A stretch of 64,000 nucleotides of DNA from Spirochaetales bacterium (GTDB taxonomy: Bacteria > Spirochaetota > Spirochaetia > DSM-2461): positions 41,473 through 105,472 of the forward strand of contig JAQQAP010000028.1 of NCBI GenBank assembly GCA_028533045.1. Direction: 5' to 3'. Below, in pieces: positions 15,809 through 24,024 of the stretch. Below the pieces are notes generated by a model. That model was not told the DNA's origin and did not search any database. It saw only the letters and a list, made by a program, of their open reading frames with translations. A program made the position numbers and the translations under genes. The number at the start of each line of letters is the position of its first letter. Position 1 is the stretch's first letter.

Positions 15809-16354
15809 ATGAGCAGCATAATTCAGCGAGTTATACAGGAGGAAGAGAGGCTTTACCGGCTTTTCCTGGGAAAAACAAACGATCCCGAAGAGTCGGGGGA
15901 GCTCCTTCAGGACCTGTATGAGTCGGTATTGGCCAATCTGGACAGTTTTGCCCGGGTAGAGGACCAGACAGCCTGGCTTTTCCGGGCGGCCCACAACAAG
16001 GTTACCGACTGGTACAGAAAAAGGGCCCGTCGGAAGGAGCAGAGCCTGAATTATGCCGATGAGGACGAAGAAGCGCTGATTGAGCTTCTGGCCGATGCGG
16101 GAGCCCTGGAAGACCGGTATTTCAGGGAAGCCCTGTTCGAGGCCCTCTATGAGGCGATTGAAGTCTTGCCGGAGAAACTCCGGATTGTCGTAAAGGCCCA
16201 GTCCCTGGAGGGGCGGACCTTTAAGGAGCTTTCCGAGGAGAGGGGTGTTCCCGTGGGGACTCTTCTCTCTCGTAAACGGGAGGCGGTTAAGTTATTAAGA
16301 GGGGCGTTGGAGGATTTTGCCGACGTCTGGAATGAAATAGGGAGCATGAAATGA
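15809..16354 (+). CDS. ECF-type RNA polymerase sigma factor
   Basis: The 181-residue protein has a sigma-70 region 2 (about 20-85, with LLQDLYESVLANLDSF, TAWLFRAAHNKVTDWYRK) and region 4 (about 115-170, with LPEKLRIVVKAQSLEGRTFKELSEERGVPVGTLLSRKREAVKLLR). It directs polymerase to a small regulon. It overlaps the next gene by 4 bp (ATGA), which encodes a small membrane protein that could be its anti-sigma factor. It is divergent from the secreted protein/two-component operon, sharing the region with ATGAACG repeats. No SD was found before the ATG. Confidence 0.9.
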   Translation: MSSIIQRVIQEEERLYRLFLGKTNDPEESGELLQDLYESVLANLDSFARVEDQTAWLFRAAHNKVTDWYRKRARRKEQSLNYADEDEEALIELLADAGALEDRYFREALFEALYEAIEVLPEKLRIVVKAQSLEGRTFKELSEERGVPVGTLLSRKREAVKLLRGALEDFADVWNEIGSMK

Positions 16355-16773
16355 AAAGAAATAAAGCGAGATTTATTGGAAAGGGTATATTGTATGGTAT
16401 AGGAGCTCTTGCCTTCGCGGCGGTATTTGCCTTCCTGTTCGGATGGGTGCTTATGCTGCTCTGGAACTGGTTAATGCCGGAAATTTTTGGCTTGGCCACG
16501 ATTAGTTATATACAGGCATGGGGACTGATTTTGTTAAGTCATCTTCTTTTTAAGGGAGGCGGTCACGGCGGACGGCACAGCGACCACTTTCACGGGACTA
16601 GGAGTAGGGACGGACATTTTCATGGCCCTCACGGCAGACACCTCAATAAGGAAGATGTGGATTTCTTTAAGCGGGAGTTTCGTAAGCGCATGAACAGACA
16701 CTGGGACGAAGAGAGTTGTTGTGAAGCTGATTATTCCACGACAGAAGAGGAAGGAACGGAAAATGACTCCTAG
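16351..16773 (+). CDS. Small two-TM membrane protein with His-rich cytoplasmic tail (possible anti-sigma)
   Basis: The 140-residue protein has two hydrophobic segments, about 10-38 and 46-66. A His/Gly-rich stretch follows (HGGRHSDHFHG, DGHFHGPHGRH, about 71-98), then a charged helix (NKEDVDFFKREFRKRMNRHW) and a CC pair near the acidic end. The coupling to the ECF sigma gene suggests an anti-sigma or sensor role, but no zinc-finger anti-sigma domain (HxxxCxxC) is visible. The His-rich segment is a plausible metal-binding site, so metal sensing is a reasonable guess. It overlaps the methyltransferase gene by 11 bp. No named family recognised. Confidence 0.75.
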   Translation: MKRNKARFIGKGILYGIGALAFAAVFAFLFGWVLMLLWNWLMPEIFGLATISYIQAWGLILLSHLLFKGGGHGGRHSDHFHGTRSRDGHFHGPHGRHLNKEDVDFFKREFRKRMNRHWDEESCCEADYSTTEEEGTENDS

Positions 16774-17320
16774 AGGCCATCACAGGGGAAATTCGACGGA
16801 AAGACTTTTGGATAAGAATCTCATTCTTCAGGGCCTTGATATACAGACTGGACAAACTGTATTGGATGTGGGGTGCGGAAACGGCTACATGACGAAAGTT
16901 TTTTCTTCCCTGGTAGGAGAGGAAGGTCAGGTTTATGGTCTGGATAGATCTGTTGAAGCAATTGAATGGCTTAAAAACGATCGGGGAGACAGTAATATAG
17001 AGTTTTTGGCCGGAGATATTACGCAAAAGACTATATTGGAAGACAATTCCATAGACCTAATGTATCTCTCTACGGTTTATCATATATTTTCCCATGAGGA
17101 AAAAGCCGGTTTTCTTAGGGAAGCCGAGCGGATTATGAAGCCAAAGGGGAAAATCGCCATAATAGAGATTGAGAAAAGGGACACTCCCTTCGGGCCTCCT
17201 CGGGAGAGGAGGGTTTCCCCGGAGGAGTTAATTGATGAGATGAACCTATCCCCTCTGGCCTTGAAAAAGGTGGGGGAATACTTCTATATGCAGTTATTAA
17301 CAGTGAACCGTTCTGTTTGA
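16763..17320 (+). CDS. Class I SAM-dependent methyltransferase
   Basis: The start is the ATG at 16763, inside the end of the previous gene, with AGGAAGGAACGG as SD; an earlier ATG at 16721 is less likely. The protein has 186 residues, with TVLDVGCGNGYMTKVFSSL as SAM motif I, an acidic motif II (VYGLDRS), and MYLSTVYHIF near motif IV. It belongs to the UbiE/Methyltransf_25-like group. Third gene of the sigma-factor operon; its overlap implies co-regulation, but the substrate cannot be told. The N-terminus (TPRGHHRGNSTER) is typical of small proteins of this type. Confidence 0.85.
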   Translation: MTPRGHHRGNSTERLLDKNLILQGLDIQTGQTVLDVGCGNGYMTKVFSSLVGEEGQVYGLDRSVEAIEWLKNDRGDSNIEFLAGDITQKTILEDNSIDLMYLSTVYHIFSHEEKAGFLREAERIMKPKGKIAIIEIEKRDTPFGPPRERRVSPEELIDEMNLSPLALKKVGEYFYMQLLTVNRSV

Positions 17321-17461
17321 AAAATCGGTTCTCTTCTTTTATTTGTCATATCAAAACGAATGGATGATCCTGTCGTTCGTACGGCCCTAATAGAAGCGAC
17401 CCGGGAACTCTTGGATGAGGGAGTCATAGGGCAAATCATAGCGAAGTATAACTACTTCTAG
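17321..17461 (+). pseudogene. Remnant of an amino-acid ABC transporter substrate-binding protein C-terminus
   Basis: Directly after the methyltransferase stop, an open stretch without start codon reads ...FVISKRMDDPVVRTAL followed by IEATRELLDEGVIGQIIAKY and a TAG at 17459-17461. This pattern (F-SK-...-VR-AL-EA---L---G-I--I--KY) is that of the last 40 residues of family-3 solute-binding proteins. No upstream part of such a gene is present. I infer a decayed fragment; the match is by eye. Confidence 0.45.
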
Positions 17462-17482
17462 AATGATTAATCCGCTTAGCAT

Positions 17483-17509
17483 AAAAAAGCCCCCCGAAGA
17501 GGGGAGCTT
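17483..17509 (-). terminator. Terminator of pfp
   Basis: On the minus strand, AAGCTCCCC (17509-17501) pairs with GGGGGGCTT (17495-17487) with one mismatch around a 5-nt loop, followed by five or six U. Confidence 0.75.
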
Positions 17510-17526
17510 ATTAGTCTGGATTATTC

Positions 17527-19224
17527 CTAGCAGCAACAGCAGCCTTTCTTGGCTTTACCGCCGCAGCAACCGCCCTTTTCCAGGGTCAGGGTCTTGGCGG
17601 GCATGTTGCACACCTCATCGGGACCGTAGTACTGAATGGCACCGGGGAAGGTGAAGCAGGTATCAACCGCCCAGACGTCACGCTGTTCGGCAAAGGCTTT
17701 GAAGGGCTTGCCCTCCAGTTCCACCAGGGCTTTCTTTATTACTGGTTTCATAGCTCCGTGTCTCTGCTCCATGTTCATCATCATCGTAAGGGGGCAGCCT
17801 CCGGCCTTCCAGTCATTGGCAGGGCAGTCCAGGTCGGCCACGTTGGAGATATAACCGGTCAGACCGGCTGTAATCAGGAGGAAGGCGCTAAATCCCAGGG
17901 TATAGCAGTAGTCGGAATCGAAGTTGGAGGGGAAGGCGCAACGGCCTTCGTAACCAAAAAAGTGAGCCTGGGTGCTAAAGCTTCCCTTGTATTCACCCTT
18001 GGCCTTTAACTCATCCAGCCGGACTCCTACCATTTCCATAAGGAGTTTCTCCGTTTCGATTCGGGAAACCTGTACGTTACCATGGGGGTCGCGATCCATA
18101 ATCAGCTGCATCTGAATGTCCCGTGGGAGGGAGGAGTAGACATAGGACGCGTCTTTGCTCAGTTTCTTGTTAATGAATTCCTGCTGATCTTCGAAAGTCT
18201 TAAGCGTAGCGTAGTACTCTTCTTCGTGGGCCAAAAGGTCATTCAGTTCTCCAATGAGGGCTCCCATTTCGGGAATGAATTCGATCAGACCTTCCGGAAT
18301 CAGTCCCACTCCAAAGTTGTCTCCCTTCTCGGCTCTCTTCATGATGATTTTAACAAGGTCGTCCACCACCTGATTAAGAGTCATTTTCTTCTCTTCCACC
18401 TCTTCGGAGATGATACAGAAGTTGGGCTGAGTCTGGAGAGCACATTCAAGGGCTATGTGAGAAGCGCTTCTTCCCATGAGTTTAATGAAATGCCAATATT
18501 TTTTAGCCGAATTGGCGTCTTTTTCTATGTTACCGATAAGTTCGGAGTAGGTTTTGGTCGCCGTATCGAAACCGAAGGAGGTCTCAATCAATTCGTTTTT
18601 GAGGTCTCCGTCGATGGTTTTGGGACAGCCGATTACCTGAATCGCTTCTCCCTGAGCCTTAAACCACTCCCCCAGGAGGGCGGCGTTGGTATTGGAATCG
18701 TCCCCGCCGATAACGATAACGGCGCTTACGTCGAGTTTTTTACAAACAGCGAGAGATTTTTTGAATTGTTCTTCCGTTTCCAGTTTGGTTCGGCCCGAAC
18801 CGATGATGTCGAATCCTCCGGTATTTCTATAGGCATCGATGAAAGCATCATCAAATTCCACATAGTTTCCTTCGATAATTCCGGCGGGACCGCCTTTAAA
18901 ACCGTAGAGTTTGGATTCCTTGTTACCCTTTTTGATTCCGTCATAGAGACCGGCGATAACATTGTGTCCCCCCGGAGCCTGTCCGCCGGAGAGAATTACC
19001 CCTACGTTAATCTTTTTGGATGCCCCTTCATTGCTTCCTTCCACAAATCGGGCGATGGGCTGGCCATAGGTGTGGGAAAAGAGGGATTTTACCTCTTCCT
19101 TATCCGCTACGGCTTCGGTGGGATCACCAAGGGACACTGTGATGTTTTTTACATCCTTCTGCAGAACAGCAGGAAGTTTGGGCTGGTAGGTATACCGTGC
19201 CTTCTGGAGTTCCGAAATATTCAT
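17527..19224 (-). CDS. pfp: Diphosphate-fructose-6-phosphate 1-phosphotransferase (PPi-PFK)
   Basis: It uses pyrophosphate instead of ATP for the fructose 6-phosphate step of glycolysis, and the reaction is reversible. The 565-residue length and layout match the long PPi-PFKs of Treponema and Borrelia. Motifs: [14 protein letters not shown] near the N-terminus, [13 protein letters not shown] (the second Asp of GGDD marks PPi use), [10 protein letters not shown] (with the Lys typical of PPi enzymes) and [17 protein letters not shown]. An SD, AGGAG, precedes the ATG. An oddity is that the protein ends in a cysteine-rich tail, [15 protein letters not shown], not needed for the fold and reminiscent of metal-binding tails. 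A terminator follows. Confidence 0.93.
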   Translation of the reverse strand: MNISELQKARYTYQPKLPAVLQKDVKNITVSLGDPTEAVADKEEVKSLFSHTYGQPIARFVEGSNEGASKKINVGVILSGGQAPGGHNVIAGLYDGIKKGNKESKLYGFKGGPAGIIEGNYVEFDDAFIDAYRNTGGFDIIGSGRTKLETEEQFKKSLAVCKKLDVSAVIVIGGDDSNTNAALLGEWFKAQGEAIQVIGCPKTIDGDLKNELIETSFGFDTATKTYSELIGNIEKDANSAKKYWHFIKLMGRSASHIALECALQTQPNFCIISEEVEEKKMTLNQVVDDLVKIIMKRAEKGDNFGVGLIPEGLIEFIPEMGALIGELNDLLAHEEEYYATLKTFEDQQEFINKKLSKDASYVYSSLPRDIQMQLIMDRDPHGNVQVSRIETEKLLMEMVGVRLDELKAKGEYKGSFSTQAHFFGYEGRCAFPSNFDSDYCYTLGFSAFLLITAGLTGYISNVADLDCPANDWKAGGCPLTMMMNMEQRHGAMKPVIKKALVELEGKPFKAFAEQRDVWAVDTCFTFPGAIQYYGPDEVCNMPAKTLTLEKGGCCGGKAKKGCCCC

Positions 19225-19361
19225 AAAATTCTCCTATTGGTTTTTGCCTGGGAGAGATGAGAGCCATTCCTCCCTATTTATATCTATTTATTTTATAGAG
19301 CAGTTTAGAAGCAAGGTCAAGGGAGTGTTTTTTGTATACTCTCTTAATGGGGAAGGAAAAA

Positions 19362-19529
19362 TCAGATTTTATGGGGTTTGCAAAGACATTTTTTATCCCG
19401 GGAAGAGGCTCCGCATTTTTTACAGAAGAAGGTGGCGTTTTTTACCACTTCCGCGAAACCTTCCGGGTCTGTTGCGGGAATGCCCTTTCTAATGAGACGA
19501 CACAGTTTGGCGTTTTTGTAATTACCCAT
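19362..19529 (-). CDS. Small zinc-ribbon-like protein (55 aa)
   Basis: The minus-strand ATG at 19529 opens 55 codons ending TGA at 19364-19362. The second half reads NATFFCKKCGASSRDKKCLC followed by KPHKI: a CxxCG knuckle and a CLCKP motif about ten residues on. This spacing is familiar from tiny conserved bacterial proteins of unknown function. The four Cys would hold one zinc. The first half is helical (YKNAKLCRLIRKG). A promoter with the leaderless geometry stands 6 nt upstream of the ATG, back to back with the dnaX promoter, which supports the gene being real. Function unknown; nucleic-acid or protein binding is possible. Confidence 0.7.
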   Translation of the reverse strand: MGNYKNAKLCRLIRKGIPATDPEGFAEVVKNATFFCKKCGASSRDKKCLCKPHKI

Positions 19530-19535
19530 GCTATG

Positions 19536-19564
19536 AATCTAATAAAAAGGGGGAGGGGAGACAA
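19536..19564 (-). promoter_or_regulatory. Promoter of the small zinc-ribbon gene, leaderless geometry
   Basis: TTGTCT (19564-19559), 17 bp, TAGATT (19541-19536), 6 nt, then the ATG at 19529. The -35 lies 9 bp from the -35 of the divergent dnaX promoter. Confidence 0.5.
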
Positions 19565-19573
19565 GGGAAATCC

Positions 19574-19602
19574 TTTACATAGGCGGACCATTCGGGTACA
19601 CT
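19574..19602 (+). promoter_or_regulatory. dnaX promoter, leaderless geometry
   Basis: TTTACA (19574-19579), 17 bp, TACACT (19597-19602), then 7 nt to the ATG at 19610. No SD lies upstream of the ATG, so the dnaX message should begin at its start codon. Confidence 0.7.
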
Positions 19603-19609
19603 GCTTTCA

Positions 19610-21583
19610 ATGGCATACGAAGTTACCGCAACAAGGCGAAGACCTCAAACATTGAAGCAGCTGGTGGGACAGGAATTTGTTGTCTCCACCATTGAAAACT
19701 CTATCTCCAAGGGGCAGATTGCCCATGCCTATCTCTTCTCCGGTCCCCGGGGAACGGGAAAGACATCGTCAGCCCGTATTCTTGCGAAAAGCCTCAACTG
19801 TCAGGAAGGTCCTACGGCAGAACCCTGCGGCGTTTGTCCCAACTGTGTGGAAATCACCAAGGGAAATTCTCTGGATGTCATTGAGATTGACGGTGCCTCC
19901 AATACGGGGGTAAACGATATTCGGGAGATTAAGGACGAAGTTCTCTTTGCCCCGACCAACTCCCGCTACAAAGTGTATATCATCGATGAGGTGCACATGC
20001 TCTCCAACAGTGCCTTTAACGCCCTGTTAAAGACTATTGAAGAGCCGCCGCCCTACATCATCTTTATTTTCGCCACCACCGAAATTCATAAGGTGCCCGC
20101 CACCATTCGTTCCCGTTGCCAGCAGTTTAACTTCCGTCTCTTCTCTTTGGATACGGTTAAGGAACAGCTGGCCATGGCCTGTAATGAAATGGGGATTAAG
20201 TATGAAGAGGACGGTCTTCTTTGGATAGCCAAGGAAGGAACCGGGTCCATGCGTGATTCCTACACCCTTTTTGACCAGGTTGTCTCCTTTTCCGACGGTC
20301 ATATTACTGTTGAAAAAATCCGGGAGAAGCTGGGGCTTGTCGGCCTGGACCGAATCAATGAACTGGCCCGTTTGATCGGGGCCGGTGAGATTGGTCCCGT
20401 AATGGAAAGTGCCGACCGGATTGTGGCCGCCGGCGTCTCGGTGGAGCAGTTCCTTGTGGAACTGGCCGAGTATTTTCGTAATATTCTGCTTCTTAAGAGC
20501 GGTGTGGAGAAGGAATCCCTTTTGGGAAGTTCTCCCGAGAGCTTTGACAAGGAAGTGGTGAATGCCTTTACGGAGAATCAGCTTATAGAAGCATCCCGAA
20601 TGATTTTCCAGCTTTATAAGGATGTGCGTTATTCCCTGAATCAGCGCTTTGAGCTGGAGCTTCTTCTTTCCCGTATGGTTAAGCTTAGAAGCTATTTTGG
20701 GGCGGAAGAACTTTTGGGGCAGATTCAAAGTCTTAGGGAGCAGCTAACGAACGGGCCCATCCCCGTCGGCAGCGGTTCCGGTTCAGCCCCCTCCGATGAG
20801 GGGGAGAAAAAAAAAAGCCTGAATAATTCGGTCGGGGCCATAACGGCTCCGGTCGGTGATGCTATTTCTCCTCCTTCTATACCCGGTTCCGAAAAAACGG
20901 AAATAACACCTCCCCCTTCCGACAAGAGTCAGAGTGAGGAGCAGTATAGTCCTGAAGCGGGCGATGCGGCCAGCGACTTTTTTAATATGTTTTCCGACAA
21001 GAAGAGAGCATCCTCCGTAGAGCAGCCTGTCTCGCAGGGAAATGATGCGCCAAATCCTTCAGAAGCCGCTCCTCAAGCTGAATTGTCCCGCCCCCCGGAA
21101 CAAGGGGCGTCTCATCAGCCTGAACAAGCGGTTCCCTCCGAACCCCCCAGTCAGTTTGAACCGCCCCAGCCGGAGCCTCCTGCCTTTGCCGTAATGGAAG
21201 AGGAGGGTTATGGGGATGAGGAAGTCTCTCTTCCTTCTTCTCAGCCCCCTTCCCAGGGTGATTGGTGGGAAAATCTGCTTAATCTCATGAAGAAGGACGG
21301 CAATGTGGTCCTCATGGGCTCTATGAGTAAGGGGGAACCTCGTTTGGGAGAGGATCAGATTACCCTTGTTTTTCCCTCCGAGTTTATTGCCGAATCGATC
21401 GAAAGAGAAAAAAGTTACATACGCCAATCTATCGCCCGTGTGATGGGTCGGGAGTATGATCTAAACATAGTTATTGAGAAGCCAAAAGTGGTAAACCAGA
21501 TAAAAGAGGTGGACGAAAAGGTCGACCTCATCGTCCGAATTTTCGGAGGAACCGTGATTCAGGACGGAACGGGAGGAAAGTAA
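19610..21583 (+). CDS. dnaX: DNA polymerase III subunit gamma/tau
   Basis: This is the clamp-loader ATPase. The 657-residue protein begins MAYEVTATRRRPQTLKQLVGQEF, typical of DnaX. It has Walker A GPRGTGKTSSAR (about 45-56), the zinc knuckle with CGVCPNC, Walker B VYIIDEVHML, sensor 1 ATTEIHKVPATIRSRCQ, and the collar domain to about residue 370. Then follows a long low-complexity Pro/Ser/Glu-rich linker (about 385-545) and a tau-like C-terminal domain (WWENLLNLMKKDG onwards). It heads the conserved dnaX-ybaB-recR operon. The start codon is directly downstream of the -10 box without SD. Confidence 0.96.
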   Translation: MAYEVTATRRRPQTLKQLVGQEFVVSTIENSISKGQIAHAYLFSGPRGTGKTSSARILAKSLNCQEGPTAEPCGVCPNCVEITKGNSLDVIEIDGASNTGVNDIREIKDEVLFAPTNSRYKVYIIDEVHMLSNSAFNALLKTIEEPPPYIIFIFATTEIHKVPATIRSRCQQFNFRLFSLDTVKEQLAMACNEMGIKYEEDGLLWIAKEGTGSMRDSYTLFDQVVSFSDGHITVEKIREKLGLVGLDRINELARLIGAGEIGPVMESADRIVAAGVSVEQFLVELAEYFRNILLLKSGVEKESLLGSSPESFDKEVVNAFTENQLIEASRMIFQLYKDVRYSLNQRFELELLLSRMVKLRSYFGAEELLGQIQSLREQLTNGPIPVGSGSGSAPSDEGEKKKSLNNSVGAITAPVGDAISPPSIPGSEKTEITPPPSDKSQSEEQYSPEAGDAASDFFNMFSDKKRASSVEQPVSQGNDAPNPSEAAPQAELSRPPEQGASHQPEQAVPSEPPSQFEPPQPEPPAFAVMEEEGYGDEEVSLPSSQPPSQGDWWENLLNLMKKDGNVVLMGSMSKGEPRLGEDQITLVFPSEFIAESIEREKSYIRQSIARVMGREYDLNIVIEKPKVVNQIKEVDEKVDLIVRIFGGTVIQDGTGGK

Positions 21584-21900
21584 TGAATATTAACCCCATG
21601 GATTTAATGAAGAACCTGGCCCAGATGCAGGGGCAGATGAAAGATGTGCAGGAAAAGCTCAAGGATGTGAAGGCCGAAGGGGCTGCCGGAGGCGACCTGG
21701 TTAAGGTTGTGATAAACGGCAAGATGGAGATCGAAAACATCAAGATTGACCCTATTGCTGTAGATCCTCGGGATGTTACTATGCTTGAGGACTTGATTCT
21801 TTCCGCCATTGAAGGGGCTACCGAATCGATCAAGGAAAAACTCCAGAAGGAAGTCTCCTCCGATACGATCTCTCAGATGTTTTCCGGGCTGGGCCAGTGA
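21583..21900 (+). CDS. YbaB/EbfC nucleoid-associated protein
   Basis: The 105-residue protein binds DNA as a homodimer. The pattern MNINPMDLMKNLAQMQGQMK and then coiled-coil followed by EGAAGGDLVKVVINGKMEI is the YbaB signature. The ATG overlaps the dnaX stop (TAATG) and its end overlaps recR by 4 bp, the usual gene order in bacteria. It probably assists RecR-linked repair or nucleoid organisation. Confidence 0.95.
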   Translation: MNINPMDLMKNLAQMQGQMKDVQEKLKDVKAEGAAGGDLVKVVINGKMEIENIKIDPIAVDPRDVTMLEDLILSAIEGATESIKEKLQKEVSSDTISQMFSGLGQ

Positions 21901-22490
21901 ATCAATTAGAACTGGTTGTTAACAGCCTTTCCCGCCTTCCCGGGTTGGGGAAGAAGAGCGCTACCCGTATGGCCTATTGGCTGCTGCGAAGTGACAACTC
22001 CTTTAACAAGACTCTGGGGGAAGCTATTATTGAGCTCCAGGAGAAGATTGTCTCCTGTTCCGTTTGTGGGAACTATACCGAGGAGGACCCCTGTCCTATC
22101 TGTACGGCCCACGACCGGGATCGGGATCTTATTTGTGTGGTGGAGCATCCCCAGGATGTTATGACTATTGAGGCTACCGGTGAGTATAAAGGTCTTTATC
22201 ATGTTCTCAACGGTGTTCTGGCTCCCCTAGACGGGGTAGGTCCGGAAGAACTAGGGCTGGACCGATTGGTGGAACGTACCAAGGATGAGGGCACCAAAGA
22301 GATTATCATGGCTACCAATCCTACGTTGGAAGGGGACTCTACGGCGCTCTATATTGTCCGTCTTTTTCAGGATGAGCCGGTAAAGGTGACCCGTATTGCC
22401 ACGGGTCTCCCCGTGGGTGGCGACATGGAATACGCCGACCGGCTTAGTGTGGCCCGTTCCCTAAGGGCCCGACAGGACCTGGCCGATTAG
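21897..22490 (+). CDS. recR: Recombination mediator protein RecR
   Basis: RecR works with RecO and RecF to load RecA on gapped DNA. The 197 residues show the helix-hairpin-helix LSRLPGLGKKSATRMAYWLL, the zinc finger with CSVCGNYTEEDPCPIC (Cys4), and the Toprim domain beginning DLICVVEHPQDVMTIE with ATNPTLEGDSTALYI. It starts with GTG at 21897, inside the ybaB stop region. The operon ends here at a dispersed repeat and a bidirectional terminator. Confidence 0.96.
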   Translation: MNQLELVVNSLSRLPGLGKKSATRMAYWLLRSDNSFNKTLGEAIIELQEKIVSCSVCGNYTEEDPCPICTAHDRDRDLICVVEHPQDVMTIEATGEYKGLYHVLNGVLAPLDGVGPEELGLDRLVERTKDEGTKEIIMATNPTLEGDSTALYIVRLFQDEPVKVTRIATGLPVGGDMEYADRLSVARSLRARQDLAD

Positions 22491-22499
22491 TCGTTTTTT

Positions 22500-22620
22500 G
22501 ACTGGGATTAATGGGAAATCAGGGATTTTTCTTTATTAGCTTTAGGTCTTTCTTAATCCTCTTTTTCCCTCTTATCCCTGTGAGCTCTCTTTTTTTTCTT
22601 TGACAGGGATTAATGGGAAG
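22500..22620. repeat. Diverged copy of the 104-bp repeat family
   Basis: It carries ACTGGGATTAATGGGA (22501-22516), then a TTCTTAATCCTCTTTTTCCC stretch, CTTATCCCTGTGAGCTCTCT and GACAGGGATTAATGGGA (22602-22618). These are the same ordered words as in the array at 12361-12690. It again occupies the space between convergent genes (recR and the ABC ATPase). Confidence 0.85.
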
Positions 22621-22632
22621 CCTTATAAAAAG

Positions 22633-22660
22633 AAAAAAGGCTGCCGAAGCAGCCTTTTTT
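22633..22660. terminator. Bidirectional terminator between recR and the sugar ABC ATPase gene
   Basis: AAAAAAGGCTGC, CGAA loop, GCAGCCTTTTTT: a perfect stem with A and T tracts on both sides, so it serves both strands. Confidence 0.9.
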
Positions 22661-22675
22661 TACAAACCCTAAGAT

Positions 22676-23782
22676 TTAGTCTTCTTTGAAGAAGATAGAT
22701 CTTTCGTTTTCCATTTCAAAGAAGTGAACCTTGCTCAGGTCACACTTGAAGGAGAGTTCATCTCCCACTTTGAAGTCGGAATCGGGGTTGGTACGAGCGA
22801 TCAGTGAAGATTCGCTTGTACTAACGTATACGTGGGTTTCCGCACCGAGGGGCTCAATAACATCTACGTTAGCGGTGATGTTGTTGGAAGCGTCTTTGGT
22901 GGTAGTCAGTTCAAGGTCTTCAGGTCTAACGCCGAAGAAGACTTCCTTACCAACGTAAGCTTTAAGGCCGTCGTTGTAGTCCGCACCGGGAACAACATTG
23001 ATTCCGGCACCCTTGAGAACGATGTTTCCACCTTCCTCTTCTACCTTGGCGGTAACGATGTTCATGGGGGGAGATCCGATGAATCCCGCAACGAATCTGT
23101 TGATAGGTTCGTTGTAGAGCTTCAGGGGAGTACCGATCTGCTGGATAACACCGTTCTTCATAACAACGATCTTATCACCCATGGTCATAGCTTCTACCTG
23201 GTCATGGGTTACATAGATCATGGTAGCCTGCAGTTTAGCGTGGAGACCGGAAATTTCCGCTCTCATCTGTACTCTGAGCTTGGCATCCAGGTTGGAAAGG
23301 GGCTCATCGAAAAGGAATACCTTGGGCTTACGAACGATAGCACGACCTACGGCTACACGCTGTCTCTGTCCACCGGAAAGAGCTTTGGGCTTTCTCGCAA
23401 GCAGTTCTTCAATGTCAAGGATTCTTGCCGCTTCGTTTACACGATTGTCGATTTCATCCTTGGCGTACTTTCTGATCTTGAGACCGAAAGCCATGTTGTC
23501 GTAAACAGACATGTGGGGGTAAAGGGCGTAGTTCTGGAAAACCATGGCGATGTCACGGTCTTTGGGAGCTTCGTCGTTTACTCTCTTGCCATCGATGAAA
23601 AGGTCACCGTCTGTGATGTCTTCAAGACCGGCAACCATTCGAAGAGTGGTAGATTTACCACATCCGGAGGGACCAACAAGTACAACGAATTCTTTATCGT
23701 TGATGTGGATGTTGGCGTTGTCAACGGCTTTTACACCACCGTCGTACACTTTACAAATGTTCTTTAGAATAACTTCGGCCAT
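22676..23782 (-). CDS. Sugar ABC transporter ATP-binding protein (UgpC/MsmK type)
   Basis: The start is the ATG at 23782 behind AGGAGGAG (23798-23791). The protein has 368 residues. The ATPase domain has Walker A GPSGCGKST, Q-loop FQNYALYPH, signature LSGGQRQRVAVGRA and Walker B VFLFDEPLSNLDA, then His in YVTHDQVEAM. The C-terminal part (about 240-368) is the TOBE/regulatory domain of the MalK/UgpC/MsmK group. It stands alone with its own promoter and no permeases beside it, as expected of a shared ATPase that serves several sugar ABC importers (inference from MsmK precedent). Confidence 0.93.
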   Translation of the reverse strand: MAEVILKNICKVYDGGVKAVDNANIHINDKEFVVLVGPSGCGKSTTLRMVAGLEDITDGDLFIDGKRVNDEAPKDRDIAMVFQNYALYPHMSVYDNMAFGLKIRKYAKDEIDNRVNEAARILDIEELLARKPKALSGGQRQRVAVGRAIVRKPKVFLFDEPLSNLDAKLRVQMRAEISGLHAKLQATMIYVTHDQVEAMTMGDKIVVMKNGVIQQIGTPLKLYNEPINRFVAGFIGSPPMNIVTAKVEEEGGNIVLKGAGINVVPGADYNDGLKAYVGKEVFFGVRPEDLELTTTKDASNNITANVDVIEPLGAETHVYVSTSESSLIARTNPDSDFKVGDELSFKCDLSKVHFFEMENERSIFFKED

Positions 23783-23822
23783 AGAATAGGCTCCTCCTAT
23801 GGTTATACTATAATATGAAGTC

Positions 23823-23851
23823 ATTCTATAATGGCTTTTGGGATTTGTCAA
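23823..23851 (-). promoter_or_regulatory. Promoter of the sugar ABC ATPase gene
   Basis: TTGACA (23851-23846), 17 bp, TAGAAT (23828-23823) on the minus strand. The message has a conventional leader with an SD. Confidence 0.7.
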
Positions 23852-23879
23852 AGAAAAAAACGGGGAAATTTTAAAATTG

Positions 23880-23986
23880 GGTAAGGGAGAGGGATACGCA
23901 GGGTGGCAACGCCAGACGCCGCAGGCGGCCGGAGCGATGAGCGGAGCCCGGAGCAGCCCGCCGGGTCTGCCCGGTTCCCCCAAAAA
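23880..23986. repeat. GC-rich non-coding element, possible dispersed repeat
   Basis: This 100-bp GC-rich block lies in a much less GC-rich intergenic region. Its inverse shares GGGCTGCTCCG and CTCCGCTCA with the 7537-7688 stretch. No gene is visible. Confidence 0.4.
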
Positions 23987-23987
23987 G

Positions 23988-24020
23988 CAAAAAAAAAGAG
24001 ACCATCCAGGGATGATCTCT
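23988..24020 (-). terminator. Terminator of the tRNA operon
   Basis: On the minus strand AGAGATCATCC, CT, GGATGGTCTCT with one mismatch, followed by about nine U. Confidence 0.85.
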
Positions 24021-24024
24021 CTTG

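Noticed and set aside
19420..19500. A possible 4.5S (SRP) RNA because of CCGGAAGG on the minus strand near dnaX
   Set aside because: The flanks do not form the SRP hairpin, and the sequence is fully explained as codons of the small zinc-ribbon gene.
19244..19655. Plus-strand frames of 82 and 107 codons before dnaX
   Set aside because: They contain no domain, overlap the dnaX promoter and start, and are antisense to the zinc-ribbon gene.
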